24,542 nt of DNA from an uncultured Subdoligranulum sp. (lineage in GTDB: Bacteria; Bacillota_A; Clostridia; Oscillospirales; Ruminococcaceae). Below are positions 1-8,337 of this stretch, in pieces (within the stretch, counting starts at the first letter, position 1; every line of letters starts with the position of its first letter). The translations under genes and the position numbers were made by a program. The DNA is taken from NCBI RefSeq assembly GCF_937890665.1, contig NZ_CALADU010000275.1, positions 1 through 24,542 on the forward strand, read 5' to 3'. The notes under the pieces were generated by a model. It searched no databases and had not been told where the DNA came from. It saw only the letters and a list, made by a program, of their open reading frames with translations.

Positions 1-786
1 GCCGGTTTGGAGATCGAGGAGGAAAAACTACCGGTATTCCGGCAGGCCATTAACGAATGGGCATCCCACTGCGCGCCCAAGACCGGTCCCAGCCTTTTGC
101 AGTTGGACGCCGCGGTCACACTGGAAGAACTGACACTGGCCAACGTACGGGAATTGGAACGCTTGGCACCCTTTGGACGGGAAAACCCCACGCCGCTGCT
201 GTTGGTGCAAAATGCCGTGATCGACGGTGTGTGGGCTATGGGCGCAGAGGGACGCCATACCCGCCTACGGCTGCGGCAGGGCAATCAAACGCTGTTCGCC
301 TCATTGTTCGGCATTGCACCGCAAAAATTTGCCTATCCGGTAGGAACTGCGGTGGAAGCCGCGCTGGAGGTTTCGATCTTTTCGGGCCGCAGTGGGCCAA
401 TGGTATCAGCCCATCTTAAAGCCATTCGGCCCGCGGGGTTAACCAATACACCCAGTGAGCAGGCTGCTTGGTTCGAGGCGTTTGCCACCGGTACGGTATT
501 GGAGCCGGCACGGGCTGCGGCTTTGCTGCCGGAACGAGCCGATACGGTACAGCTCTATAAACGGATTCGCAGCGGGCAGGTGTTTGCGACAGATTTGCAG
601 CCTGTCTTTGCCGCGCAAGGGGCAGAAAATACCGGCAAAACGTTGGCCAGCCTAACGGCGTTGCAGGAATTGGGCCTTATCGAAGAGCAGGAAGGCCGCT
701 GGCTGCCGGTACCGGTTACACAAAAGCAAGATCTGGCTGCGGCGCCTGTGCTGCAAAAGTTGGCGCAGCAAGCAGCGATCACCTAA
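1..786 (+). CDS. recJ: Single-stranded-DNA exonuclease RecJ, C-terminal part (5' truncated by window edge)
   Basis: The reading frame is open from base 1 and ends at TAA 784-786, so only about 261 C-terminal residues are visible. The first residues (helix around EEKLPVFRQAINEWA) and the segment LERLAPFGRENPTPLLL resemble the end of the RecJ DHHA1 domain and the start of its OB-fold. The OB-like part covers roughly residues 60-145 and is followed by a less conserved tail found in Firmicute RecJ. RecJ is a 5'-3' single-strand exonuclease in recombination and base-excision repair. The catalytic DHH domain lies upstream of the window and cannot be checked. The next gene, rel, starts 22 nt downstream, an order seen in many Firmicutes, although the apt gene often found between them is absent. 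Confidence 0.85.
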   Translation, partial: AGLEIEEEKLPVFRQAINEWASHCAPKTGPSLLQLDAAVTLEELTLANVRELERLAPFGRENPTPLLLVQNAVIDGVWAMGAEGRHTRLRLRQGNQTLFASLFGIAPQKFAYPVGTAVEAALEVSIFSGRSGPMVSAHLKAIRPAGLTNTPSEQAAWFEAFATGTVLEPARAAALLPERADTVQLYKRIRSGQVFATDLQPVFAAQGAENTGKTLASLTALQELGLIEEQEGRWLPVPVTQKQDLAAAPVLQKLAQQAAIT

Positions 787-808
787 GTTTAAAGGGGGAG
801 AATTACGC

Positions 809-3013
809 ATGGGGAACATCGAGACAACGAAAGAAATGCAAACAGAAGCGGAAACCAAGATGCCCATCACCTACAACGACCTGAAGAAACACATGGTCGA
901 CAGCGGGCGCCCCTACGATTTTGGAATGATCGATCAGGCCTATGCCTTGGCCGAACAGGCACATGGCGGGCAGCGGCGTCGCAGCGGGGAACCGTATATC
1001 TGTCACCCGCTTTCGGTAGCGCAGATTCTGGTGGATCTTGGCATGGATAGTGAGAGCATTGCGGCGGCTCTTATGCACGATGTGGCTGAGGATACGCCGG
1101 TTACGGTGGCAGAGATCAAGCAGAAATTCGGCCCGGAAGTAGCGCTTTTGGTGGATGGTGTCACCAAACTGACCCAGATTAAGTTTTCCAATGTAGAGGA
1201 CCGACAGGCTGAAAACCTGCGCAAGATGTTGCTGGCCATGAGTCAGGATGTGCGGGTCATGATCATCAAATTGTGCGACCGCCTGCACAATATGCGGACA
1301 GGGGATGCTTGGCCGGAACAAAAGCGCCGGGATAAAGCGTTGGAAACGATGGAAGTCTATGCCCCTATTGCGCACCGGCTGGGAATTTCCAACATCAAAG
1401 AGGAACTGGAAGACCGCAGTCTGCATTATCTGGATCCTATCGGATACGAAACCATCAGCGACTTGCTGAACAAACACGGTGATGAGTTTTTGCATACTGT
1501 CTGCCACACGATTGCCCGCCATCTGGCAGAAAATGGTATTCCCAAGGCGACGATTCGTCATCGTGTCAAGAGCATCTACGGGATTTACCGTAAGATGTAT
1601 ATGCAAAATAAGGATTTTGAGGAAATTTACGATATCTATGCGGTGCGCATTATTTTGGAAAATGTTCCGGAGTGTTATACCGCTTTGGGACTAATCCACG
1701 ATATGTACCATCCCTTGCCCAACCGATTCAAGGATTACATCTCTACGCCGAAACCCAACGGCTATCAGAGTTTGCATACCACGGTTATCGGCAGGGAGGC
1801 CATTCCCTTTGAAGTGCAGATCCGTACCTGGGATATGGACCGCATGGCGGAATACGGCATTGCCGCCCACTGGAAGTATAAGGCGGGAATCACCGGCAGT
1901 TCCAACGATAAACTGGATGAGCGCCTTGCGTGGGTACGCCAACTGTTGGAAAGTCAGCGGTCCAGTGCCGATGCTACGGACCTGCTCAGTGACATTAAGA
2001 GCGATCTGCTGCCGGAGGAAGTCTTTGCCTTTACACCGCGGGGCGATGTGATCAATCTGCCCGCCGGCGCCACGGTGATCGACTTTGCCTACGCCATCCA
2101 TTCGGCGGTAGGCAACCGGATGATCGGGGCAAAGGTCAACAATCGCATTGTTTCCATCGATCATAAAGTACAAACCGGTGAAATCATCGAGATTTTAACC
2201 GGACCGGAGAACCGCGGCCCCAGCCGGGATTGGCTTACGATTGTCAAGACCAGCGAAGCGAAAAACAAGATCCGCAACTGGTTTAAAAAGGAGCGGCGGG
2301 AAGAGAATATCGAGGAAGGGCGCAACGCTTTGGAACGAGAGCTGCGCCGCAATATGATTATCCTTACCGACGAGCAGCGGCCTCCCTTTATGGAAAATCT
2401 GGCACGCCGGAACCACTGCAACACGGTGGAAGAAATGTATGCGGCGATCGGGTACGGTGGTTTGCAGCTTTCCCGGATGCTCTCCAAAATCAAAGAAGAG
2501 TACGCCAAACTCAAAGAAACAGAACCAAAACCCATCACGGTGGAACTCAAGCATATACATTCCTCCGACGGTGTGGTGGTGGAAGGTATTGATAACTGCC
2601 CCATCAAGTTTGCGAAGTGCTGCTCTCCGCTGCCCGGTGACGATATTATCGGTTTTGTGACCCGTGGCTTTGGTGTTTCCATTCATAAGCGGGACTGTGC
2701 CAATGTGCGGGAGAGCATGCGCCATCCCGAGAACGCGGACCGTTGGGTACGTGCTTATTGGGCGGATGATGCCAAAGAAAATTACAAGGCATCGTTGGAG
2801 CTGACCTGTATGGATCGTGCCAACCTTGTTTCGGACATTGCATTGGCTTTGGGGGATATGCGGGTGCCGATTTATTCGCTGATGGCCCGTGCAGCCGAGC
2901 AAGGTCGGGCCCGTATGAGCCTGACTGTGGGTATTACCAATACCGAGCACCTCAACAGTGTGGTAGCACGTCTGAAGAAGGTCAAGGACGTGATCAGCGT
3001 GATCCGCAGCTGA
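809..3013 (+). CDS. rel: Bifunctional (p)ppGpp synthetase/hydrolase (RelA/SpoT family)
   Basis: This 734-residue protein has the full long-RSH layout. The HD hydrolase domain is at about residues 45-200, with H66 and the HD pair H90-D91 in HDVAED, and LCDRLHNMRT at 155-164. The synthetase domain is at about 240-355 and carries RFKDYISTPKPNGYQSLH at 306-323. A TGS domain is at about 403-464 and an ACT domain at about 660-734. Both catalytic signatures look intact, so it should make and degrade (p)ppGpp in the stringent response while sensing ribosome-bound uncharged tRNA. The ATG start is preceded by AAAGGGGGAG at 791-800. Length and domains are normal for the Rel enzyme of Firmicutes. It lies between recJ and dtd, probably in one transcript. 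Confidence 0.96.
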   Translation: MGNIETTKEMQTEAETKMPITYNDLKKHMVDSGRPYDFGMIDQAYALAEQAHGGQRRRSGEPYICHPLSVAQILVDLGMDSESIAAALMHDVAEDTPVTVAEIKQKFGPEVALLVDGVTKLTQIKFSNVEDRQAENLRKMLLAMSQDVRVMIIKLCDRLHNMRTGDAWPEQKRRDKALETMEVYAPIAHRLGISNIKEELEDRSLHYLDPIGYETISDLLNKHGDEFLHTVCHTIARHLAENGIPKATIRHRVKSIYGIYRKMYMQNKDFEEIYDIYAVRIILENVPECYTALGLIHDMYHPLPNRFKDYISTPKPNGYQSLHTTVIGREAIPFEVQIRTWDMDRMAEYGIAAHWKYKAGITGSSNDKLDERLAWVRQLLESQRSSADATDLLSDIKSDLLPEEVFAFTPRGDVINLPAGATVIDFAYAIHSAVGNRMIGAKVNNRIVSIDHKVQTGEIIEILTGPENRGPSRDWLTIVKTSEAKNKIRNWFKKERREENIEEGRNALERELRRNMIILTDEQRPPFMENLARRNHCNTVEEMYAAIGYGGLQLSRMLSKIKEEYAKLKETEPKPITVELKHIHSSDGVVVEGIDNCPIKFAKCCSPLPGDDIIGFVTRGFGVSIHKRDCANVRESMRHPENADRWVRAYWADDAKENYKASLELTCMDRANLVSDIALALGDMRVPIYSLMARAAEQGRARMSLTVGITNTEHLNSVVARLKKVKDVISVIRS

Positions 3014-3045
3014 TTCCATCTAGAACAAAAGGAGAAACAAACCCT

Positions 3046-3501
3046 ATGAGAGCGGTGATTCAGCGCGTGACCGAGGCTTCGGTCGCGGTAAACGGCGGTC
3101 CGGAACGACGGATCGGACCGGGACTTGTAATTCTGCTGGGAGTACGGGAAACCGATGATTTGGCGATTGTACCCAAATTGGCAGAAAAATGTGCGAATCT
3201 GCGCATTTTTGAAGATGAGGCCGGCAAACTGAACCGAAGCGCGGTAGAGTTGGGATACGAAGCGTTGGTGGTTTCCAACTTTACCTTGTATGGTGATACT
3301 GCTAAGGGCAAACGCCCCAGTTTCAGTCATGCCGCCAAGGCTGATTTGGCGGTGCCCTGCTATGAGCAATTTTTGTGCGAACTCGGCAAACAGGGCCTTC
3401 GGGCTGTACAGCATGGAGAATTCGGCGCAGATATGCAGGTTCGCCTGCTCAATGACGGCCCGGTTACCATTGTCATTGACACCGACGAATGGAAAAAGTA
3501 G
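3046..3501 (+). CDS. dtd: D-aminoacyl-tRNA deacylase
   Basis: The protein has 151 residues, the normal family length, and starts MRAVIQRVTEASV, typical of DTD. The SNFTLYGD segment (residues 77-84) corresponds to the usual SQFTL active-site strand, followed by GKRPSF at 88-93. NDGPVT at 136-141 is the Gly-cisPro motif that selects against L-aminoacyl-tRNA. The enzyme hydrolyses D-aminoacyl-tRNA (and glycine mischarged on tRNA-Ala) in the cytosol, working as a dimer. The start is supported by AAAGGAGAAAC just upstream. It sits 32 nt after rel, as in Bacillus. The Asn in place of the usual Gln in SQFTL is a mild variation. Confidence 0.95.
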   Translation: MRAVIQRVTEASVAVNGGPERRIGPGLVILLGVRETDDLAIVPKLAEKCANLRIFEDEAGKLNRSAVELGYEALVVSNFTLYGDTAKGKRPSFSHAAKADLAVPCYEQFLCELGKQGLRAVQHGEFGADMQVRLLNDGPVTIVIDTDEWKK

Positions 3502-3511
3502 GAGGAACGCC

Positions 3512-4117
3512 ATGAAGATCCAACATATTCACGGGTTGGCCCCGTTGTACACCAATACCTTTTTACTTGTGACCGATGCGGGACATGGGATCATCGTGGA
3601 TCCGGCGGCGGCACCGCAGACCTATCTGGATGCGCTGCAAAAAGCTGGTGCAGAGCTTACCCACATTCTGCTTACCCATGGCCACTATGACCATGTGGGC
3701 GCTGTGGCGGCCTTGCGCCAAAAGACCGGGTGCCATGTGTATATGGACCCGGTGGATGCCATGGGCAGCCAGATGCTGCCGCTGACCAAAGACTTGGTAG
3801 ATCAGAATTGGCCCGCTGACGGAAAACTGAAGATCGACGAATTGACTTTTACGGTGTATCATACACCGGGTCATACACCGGGAAGTGTCTGCTTGGTTTG
3901 CGGGGACGTGATGTTCAGCGGCGATACGCTGTTCGCCGGTTCCTGCGGGCGCACCGATCTGCCGGGGGGCAGCATGCGGCAGATGCAGCAAAGTTTGTCG
4001 ATGCTGGCGGCGCTGCCGTTGCCGGATACGCTCACGGTGTTGCCCGGTCATGAAGCCTTTTCTACCATGGGACAAGAACGGCGCTCCAACCCCTATCTGA
4101 ATGGTGCGTGGTTCTAA
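3512..4117 (+). CDS. Metallo-beta-lactamase-fold hydrolase (glyoxalase II-like)
   Basis: The 201-residue MBL-fold protein has the HxHxDH metal motif THGHYDHVG (H56, H58, D60, H61). Further ligands are H121 in HTPGHTPGS, D138 in FSGDTLFAG and H180 in LPGHE. The set is complete for a two-metal hydrolase of the hydroxyacylglutathione-hydrolase-like group, but it lacks the C-terminal substrate domain of true GloB. The substrate is unknown; a thioester or other small ester is likely. The ATG at 3512 is chosen over longer in-frame options because GGAGGAACGCC directly precedes it and it begins 10 nt after the dtd stop. It lies between dtd and hemZ, an order common in clostridia. Confidence 0.9.
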   Translation: MKIQHIHGLAPLYTNTFLLVTDAGHGIIVDPAAAPQTYLDALQKAGAELTHILLTHGHYDHVGAVAALRQKTGCHVYMDPVDAMGSQMLPLTKDLVDQNWPADGKLKIDELTFTVYHTPGHTPGSVCLVCGDVMFSGDTLFAGSCGRTDLPGGSMRQMQQSLSMLAALPLPDTLTVLPGHEAFSTMGQERRSNPYLNGAWF

Positions 4118-4162
4118 GGACCCGATTCCGACCGGAAGGCGGATGGGAAGGAGAAACTATCT

Positions 4163-5623
4163 ATGCAGATTGTTTTGCGCGGGATGGCCGCCGGCTACGA
4201 AGCGGAGCATACCGCTCGGCTGTTTTTCCCCGGCGCTGAAAAAACAGGACAGGTGCCGGAGACGGGGGACTGCGTGCTGGCTGTCAGCCATGAGAAGACA
4301 GACTTTGTGCTGTTTCGTAAGGGTGAAGAGATGTGGTGGCTCAGCGAACCTCGTGAGGAACAAGCGGATGCGGAATATGCGCTTTGTCGGCTACTCTACC
4401 AACTTTTGTGTGAAAAAACCGGACAAAATCCCCCTTGGGGGATGATGACCGGCGTGCGCCCGGTACGGATCATCCATGATTTGCGGGCGATGGGGGCCAC
4501 CGAAGCAGAGATTGCAGAGCGGTTCCTTGGGCATTTTGCCTGTACACCGCAAAAATTCGAGTTGGCGCGCGGCATCGCAAACTTGCAACGCCCGGTGTTG
4601 GAAAATGCTGATCCTATGGATTGCAGCGTCTATGCAGGCATTCCGTTTTGTCCCACACGCTGCAGTTATTGCAGTTTCGTTTCTCGGACTGTGGGGGATA
4701 AGGCGACCCGCGCACTGGTCCAACCGTATGTAGATAAGCTGTGCGAAGAATTGACCGCAATCCGGCAAACAGCAGATCGCTGTGGGCTGCGCATTCGTAC
4801 GTTTTATATTGGCGGCGGTACCCCCACCAGCCTTTCGGCTGCACAGTTGGAACAGTTGATGGCACATATTGCCGCAACTTTTGACTTAGATGCACTGGAT
4901 GAATACACGGTGGAGGCGGGACGCCCTGATTGTACCGATCTGGAAAAACTGCGTATCCTAAAACAATACGGCGCTACGAGAATTTCCATCAACCCGCAGA
5001 CTTTCTCGGATGAAGTGCTTCGCAACATTGGCCGACGTCATTCGGCGCAGGATATTATCGATTGCTTTGCCGCTGCGCGTTCGGTAGGACACGACAACAT
5101 CAATATGGATCTGATTGCCGGACTTCCCGGGGATACTGTGGAAGATTTTACCCGAAGTTTGGAACAAGCCATCGCGCTGGATCCCGAAAACATCACGGTG
5201 CATACCTTGACCTTGAAGCGCGCGTCGGATCTGGTGGTGGAACACCGAGCCGCTGCGTATGATGATGTGGCGGCCATGTTGGAACGATGTGTTGCGCTGC
5301 AACAAGCGGGATACCGACCGTATTATCTTTACCGTCAGAAAGGAACCCTGCAAAATCTGGAAAACATCGGGTGGGCCAAGCCGGGCCGGGAATGTCTGTA
5401 CAATATCTATATTATGGAGGAAGTGCATACCATTCTTTCGGCGGGAGCCGGCGGGTCCACGAAATTGGTGATTCCCGGCAAACGCCACGGCAAGATTGAA
5501 CGAATCTTCAACTTTAAATATCCCACGGAATACATCGACCGTTTTCAAGAGATACTGGCCCGCAAACAGGGCGTGGAGGATTTCTATGAACGTTGCACAA
5601 CGCAAACGCTTTGTCAGCCGTGA
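4163..5623 (+). CDS. hemZ: Coproporphyrinogen dehydrogenase HemZ-type radical SAM protein
   Basis: This 486-residue protein has a roughly 150-residue N-terminal extension followed by a radical SAM domain. The [4Fe-4S] motif is C163-x3-C167-x2-C170 in IPFCPTRCSYCSF, and YIGGGTPTSLS at 215-225 matches the SAM-binding GGGTP motif of the HemN/HemZ family. The N-terminal TGVRPVRIIHDL block is typical of HemZ. The family name implies anaerobic oxidation of coproporphyrinogen III, but in gut clostridia without full haem synthesis the true substrate is uncertain. The start has GGAAGGAG 9 nt upstream. The 3' end overlaps the next gene by 38 bp. Confidence 0.9.
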   Translation: MQIVLRGMAAGYEAEHTARLFFPGAEKTGQVPETGDCVLAVSHEKTDFVLFRKGEEMWWLSEPREEQADAEYALCRLLYQLLCEKTGQNPPWGMMTGVRPVRIIHDLRAMGATEAEIAERFLGHFACTPQKFELARGIANLQRPVLENADPMDCSVYAGIPFCPTRCSYCSFVSRTVGDKATRALVQPYVDKLCEELTAIRQTADRCGLRIRTFYIGGGTPTSLSAAQLEQLMAHIAATFDLDALDEYTVEAGRPDCTDLEKLRILKQYGATRISINPQTFSDEVLRNIGRRHSAQDIIDCFAAARSVGHDNINMDLIAGLPGDTVEDFTRSLEQAIALDPENITVHTLTLKRASDLVVEHRAAAYDDVAAMLERCVALQQAGYRPYYLYRQKGTLQNLENIGWAKPGRECLYNIYIMEEVHTILSAGAGGSTKLVIPGKRHGKIERIFNFKYPTEYIDRFQEILARKQGVEDFYERCTTQTLCQP

Positions 5624-6521
5624 ATTGGTAGCGCTGGCGGCGGCTCAGCCGAAAGCTTTAATGGAACTGTGCGAGCGGCAATATCAGGAGCGAATTGACA
5701 CCATTGCACAGGAGATTCTTTCCAGCGGACGTCATATCGTTATGCTCACCGGTGCTTCGGCAGCGGGCAAAACAACTTCGGCTCATAAACTGGCCGCTTC
5801 CATTCAGGCAAAGGGGCGGCGCGGCGTGGTGCTGAGTTTGGATGACTTTTACGTTGGCGCCGGACGTTATCCCAAGAATAGTGATGGCAGCGATGATTAT
5901 GAGAGCTTGCAGTCACTGGATCTTCCGGTCTTGCAGCGTTGTCTGGATGCGCTGCACAGAGAGAGCGTTTGTCAGGCGCCGGTCTTTGACTTTATGCTGC
6001 AACAGCCCAATGGCGTGCAGACCATCGACTGCCGTGACGGTGTGGTGATCATCGAAGGACTGCATGCGCTAAACCCGGCTTTGACGGAAAAACTGCCCAA
6101 AGAAGCAGTGTTCTGCCTGTATGCGGGGCTGCGGGAGGAATACGCGACGCTGGACGGTGAACGTTGTCTGGCTACACGGGACATTCGCTTGGCACGCCGC
6201 CTGATTCGGGATTTTTTGTTCCGGGGACATGGCGCCTCCTTCACGCTGGGGCTTTGGGGGCATGTCTGCGATGGGGAAGACCGGTATATCAAACCTTTCA
6301 AACCCCGGGCGGATCTGCTGCTGGATACCACCCACACCTACGAAGTCTGTTTGTGGCATAAGGTGTTAGACCGTATGCCGGAAGATCCGGAGCTTACCCC
6401 TTCGCAGGAGCGGCAATTTGAAGCACTGCGTAAAAAATTCTTGCCTTTCCCGGCATTGGATACGGATTTGGTGCCGGAGCAGAGTCTGCTGCGGGAATTT
6501 ATCGGCTCGGAAACGCCGTAA
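5586..6521 (+). CDS. Uridine kinase-like P-loop nucleoside kinase
   Basis: The 311-residue protein has a Walker A motif GASAAGKT at residues 56-63 and SLDDFY at 84-89, as in the phosphoribulokinase/uridine kinase family. An IIEGLHALNP segment follows later, again typical. It probably phosphorylates a nucleoside with ATP or GTP, but the substrate is not evident. Unlike the longer clostridial nucleoside kinases it has no N-terminal TGS domain. The ATG at 5586 has GGAGGA six nucleotides upstream and lies inside hemZ, giving a 38-bp overlap and probable translational coupling. A start 90 bp further upstream in the same frame would overlap hemZ more and is less likely. Confidence 0.85.
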   Translation: MNVAQRKRFVSRELVALAAAQPKALMELCERQYQERIDTIAQEILSSGRHIVMLTGASAAGKTTSAHKLAASIQAKGRRGVVLSLDDFYVGAGRYPKNSDGSDDYESLQSLDLPVLQRCLDALHRESVCQAPVFDFMLQQPNGVQTIDCRDGVVIIEGLHALNPALTEKLPKEAVFCLYAGLREEYATLDGERCLATRDIRLARRLIRDFLFRGHGASFTLGLWGHVCDGEDRYIKPFKPRADLLLDTTHTYEVCLWHKVLDRMPEDPELTPSQERQFEALRKKFLPFPALDTDLVPEQSLLREFIGSETP

Positions 6522-6547
6522 ATTCACGGAAAATATACATTTGTGCG

Positions 6548-6576
6548 TTGCAAACGCCGGGGGAATCCGGTATAAT
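6548..6576 (+). promoter_or_regulatory. Sigma-A-type promoter for the zinc-ribbon gene
   Basis: TTGCAA at 6548-6553 and a perfect TATAAT at 6571-6576 are separated by 17 bp. The ATG of the zinc-ribbon gene lies 60 nt past the -10 element. No clear terminator is seen before it, so upstream readthrough is possible. Confidence 0.75.
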
Positions 6577-6635
6577 AGGCATAAAGAGCGCGGCGGAGCG
6601 AGAGCTGCGCACGTTTAAAGAAAGAGGTGTTTCCT

Positions 6636-7100
6636 ATGTTTGAACTGGATATCGAAATGCTGAAGGAACAAGGCCTGCAGCTGGTGGACACCGCCAAAAA
6701 GACCGCGCAGGATCTGGCCGATAAAGGGAAAAACCAGTTGGATCTGATGAACCAGCAGGCACGTTTGTCCAGAGCACAGCGTCAGCTTGGGGCGCTTGTT
6801 TATAGCCTGCACAAAGCGGGCGAGGAAAATCAGCCCCTCGTGGATAAATATATCGAAGCCGTTGCCGAGGTAGAGAAGGCGATTGAAGAGATCAAAGCCA
6901 ATATGTCCCCTGAGGAATATATGGCGGCAGAAGCGGCTGCGGAAGAAGCAGAAGAAGTGGAAGAAACCGCCGAACCGGAGGAAGAAGAGATCGAGGAAGA
7001 ACCCGTACAGCTGCGTGGGGAAACCAAAATCTGCCCGGTTTGTAAAGCAGAAGTAGACGGTGATGCGTTGTTCTGCAATCACTGCGGCGCCCAGCTGTAA
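6636..7100 (+). CDS. Acidic helical protein with C-terminal zinc ribbon
   Basis: The 154-residue protein is predicted to be mostly helical at residues 1-90, with a coiled-coil-like pattern and many Lys and Gln residues early on. A very acidic Glu/Ala-rich stretch spans about 98-123. It ends in a zinc ribbon with C133, C136, C147 and C150 (CPVC and CNHC). Short C-terminal zinc ribbons of this kind occur in many uncharacterised Firmicute proteins. No enzymatic motif and no signal peptide are visible, so a cytosolic scaffold or nucleic-acid-associated role is only a guess. The ATG at 6636 follows AGAGGTG; a GTG nine bases upstream is part of that ribosome site and is rejected as start. Confidence 0.8.
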   Translation: MFELDIEMLKEQGLQLVDTAKKTAQDLADKGKNQLDLMNQQARLSRAQRQLGALVYSLHKAGEENQPLVDKYIEAVAEVEKAIEEIKANMSPEEYMAAEAAAEEAEEVEETAEPEEEEIEEEPVQLRGETKICPVCKAEVDGDALFCNHCGAQL

Positions 7101-7155
7101 AATGCATATGGCAGCTGCAATGCCAAAAAACGCGGTGCAGCAATGAAAAAACTTT

Positions 7156-7193
7156 CTTGCGGGCGGTGCTGCGGCTGTGGTACCGCCCGCAAG
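7156..7193. repeat. Perfect 12-bp inverted repeat upstream of mazG
   Basis: CTTGCGGGCGGT at 7156-7167 is matched exactly by its reverse complement at 7182-7193, with a 14-nt loop. A U-tract does not follow on the plus strand, so it is not a canonical terminator for the upstream gene. It ends two bases before the mazG -35 element and could be an operator or a weak terminator. Confidence 0.6.
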
Positions 7194-7195
7194 GC

Positions 7196-7223
7196 TTGAC
7201 AAATTCCGGATTGGGAGTAAAAT
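7196..7223 (+). promoter_or_regulatory. Sigma-A-type promoter for mazG
   Basis: A perfect TTGACA at 7196-7201 is followed after 16 bp by TAAAAT at 7218-7223. The likely transcript start near 7230 leaves a leader of about 32 nt before the mazG ATG. Confidence 0.7.
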
Positions 7224-7261
7224 ATTGCGTACTGCCCAGCTGTGGTACGCTGCATTTGCTT

Positions 7262-7936
7262 ATGAGTGTGTATCCAGTCAAAGAAACATATACCGCCGAC
7301 GATTTGGTTGCCATCCTTGCAATCTTGCGGGACCCCGAAAAAGGCTGCCCGTGGGATAAGGTCCAGACCCATGAATCCATTCGGATGAATTTTCTGGAAG
7401 AAGCATACGAGGCCGTGGATGCTATCGACTTGAAAGATTCGCATCTTCTGTGCGAAGAACTCGGCGATGTGCTGATGCAGGTTGCCTTTCATACCCAGAT
7501 CGAGCAGGAGGCCGGCCATTTTACTTGGCAGGAAGTTTGCAATGGCGTTTGCCGCAAACTGATCCAGCGTCACCCGCATATTTTTGGTGGGGAGGAAGGC
7601 ATAAAAGACTGGGATACGCTCAAAAATAAGGAAAAGGGCCGCTTGACCCTGCAAGATGATCTGGCCAGCGTGCCGCAGGCGCTTCCCGCGCTGATGCGGG
7701 CTGCCAAGCTGCAAAAGCGTGCGGAACGTTATGGTGTGCAGATCACGGCGAGTGCAGAAGCACTGGCGCAGGAAGCCCAAACAATGCAAACCGAGGCAGC
7801 GCAAGCGGAACAAGCGGTGGGAAGACTTCTTTTTGAAGCCGTTGCTTTGGCACGGCAGGCGGGAGTAGACCCGGAACAGGCGTTACAGCGCTACAATGCC
7901 GCCTTTTTGCAGAGCATCGAAACACACGAAAGCTGA
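7262..7936 (+). CDS. mazG: Nucleoside triphosphate pyrophosphohydrolase MazG (YabN C-domain-like)
   Basis: The 224-residue protein carries the MazG signature: GCPWDKVQTHES at about 28-39, EEAYE at 46-50, and EELGD at 65-69, which supply the metal-binding Glu/Asp residues. RHPHIFG and a later helical part complete a single full-length MazG unit. It hydrolyses NTPs to NMP and pyrophosphate as a house-cleaning enzyme. B. subtilis YabN has an extra N-terminal methylase-like domain that is absent here. ATG 7262 is the best start (GTG 7268 is an alternative), but no Shine-Dalgarno sequence precedes either. It is first in a block matching B. subtilis yabN to yabR. Confidence 0.9.
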   Translation: MSVYPVKETYTADDLVAILAILRDPEKGCPWDKVQTHESIRMNFLEEAYEAVDAIDLKDSHLLCEELGDVLMQVAFHTQIEQEAGHFTWQEVCNGVCRKLIQRHPHIFGGEEGIKDWDTLKNKEKGRLTLQDDLASVPQALPALMRAAKLQKRAERYGVQITASAEALAQEAQTMQTEAAQAEQAVGRLLFEAVALARQAGVDPEQALQRYNAAFLQSIETHES

Positions 7937-8001
7937 GAAGCCGGCGCAGGAATTTTCCCGCAGCCGCTTTTGGCAGATAAATTACTTTGGAGGTACAAAC
8001 C

Positions 8002-8274
8002 ATGACGAAAGTTGAATTGATCGCTGCTGTTGCGAACGAAGCGAATCTGACCAAGAAGGATGCCGAGCAGGCGGTCAACACTGCTCTGAACGCCATTACC
8101 GAGGCGCTCAAGAACGGCGAGAAGGTCACGTTGGTTGGCTTCGGCACTTTTGAGGTTCGTGAGCGTCCGGCTCGCAAAGGCCGCAACCCGCAGACCGGTG
8201 CTGAGATCACCATCGAAGCATCCAAGCTGCCTGCTTTCAAGGCCGGCAAGGCTCTGAAGGACGCTGTGCAGTAA
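8002..8274 (+). CDS. hup: HU family DNA-binding protein
   Basis: This 90-residue protein has the exact HU size, an N-terminal helical dimerisation part ([20 protein letters not shown]), and the DNABII signature [21 protein letters not shown] at about 46-66. The proline-tipped beta arms include the RNP segment, and the C-terminus ends in a short helix. It bends and compacts DNA as a dimer. ATG 8002 has GGAGGT at 7989-7994 in front. An intrinsic terminator follows immediately, so most transcripts probably end there, which fits the high HU level usually needed compared with the genes downstream. Confidence 0.97.
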   Translation: MTKVELIAAVANEANLTKKDAEQAVNTALNAITEALKNGEKVTLVGFGTFEVRERPARKGRNPQTGAEITIEASKLPAFKAGKALKDAVQ

Positions 8275-8290
8275 GCATTGTACCTTGTTT

Positions 8291-8323
8291 GCCCCGTCGC
8301 CACTGGCGATGGGGCTGTTTTTT
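8291..8323 (+). terminator. Intrinsic terminator between HU and rqcP
   Basis: An 11-bp stem, GCCCCGTCGCC (8291-8301) with GGCGATGGGGC (8305-8315), contains one G-U pair and a 3-nt loop and is followed by TGTTTTTT. It lies 15 nt before the rqcP start, so it probably acts as an attenuator. Confidence 0.85.
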
Positions 8324-8337
8324 CATCGGAGGCATAT

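Noticed and set aside
803..1606. Long minus-strand open frame opposite the start of rel
   Set aside because: It is a shadow of the HD and synthetase coding frame with no recognisable protein.
2195..3019. Long minus-strand open frame opposite rel
   Set aside because: It is antisense to a well conserved gene, has no ribosome site and no family features.
7937..8001. Promoter for HU
   Set aside because: A TAAATT-like element is present, but no acceptable -35 lies at 16-18 bp.
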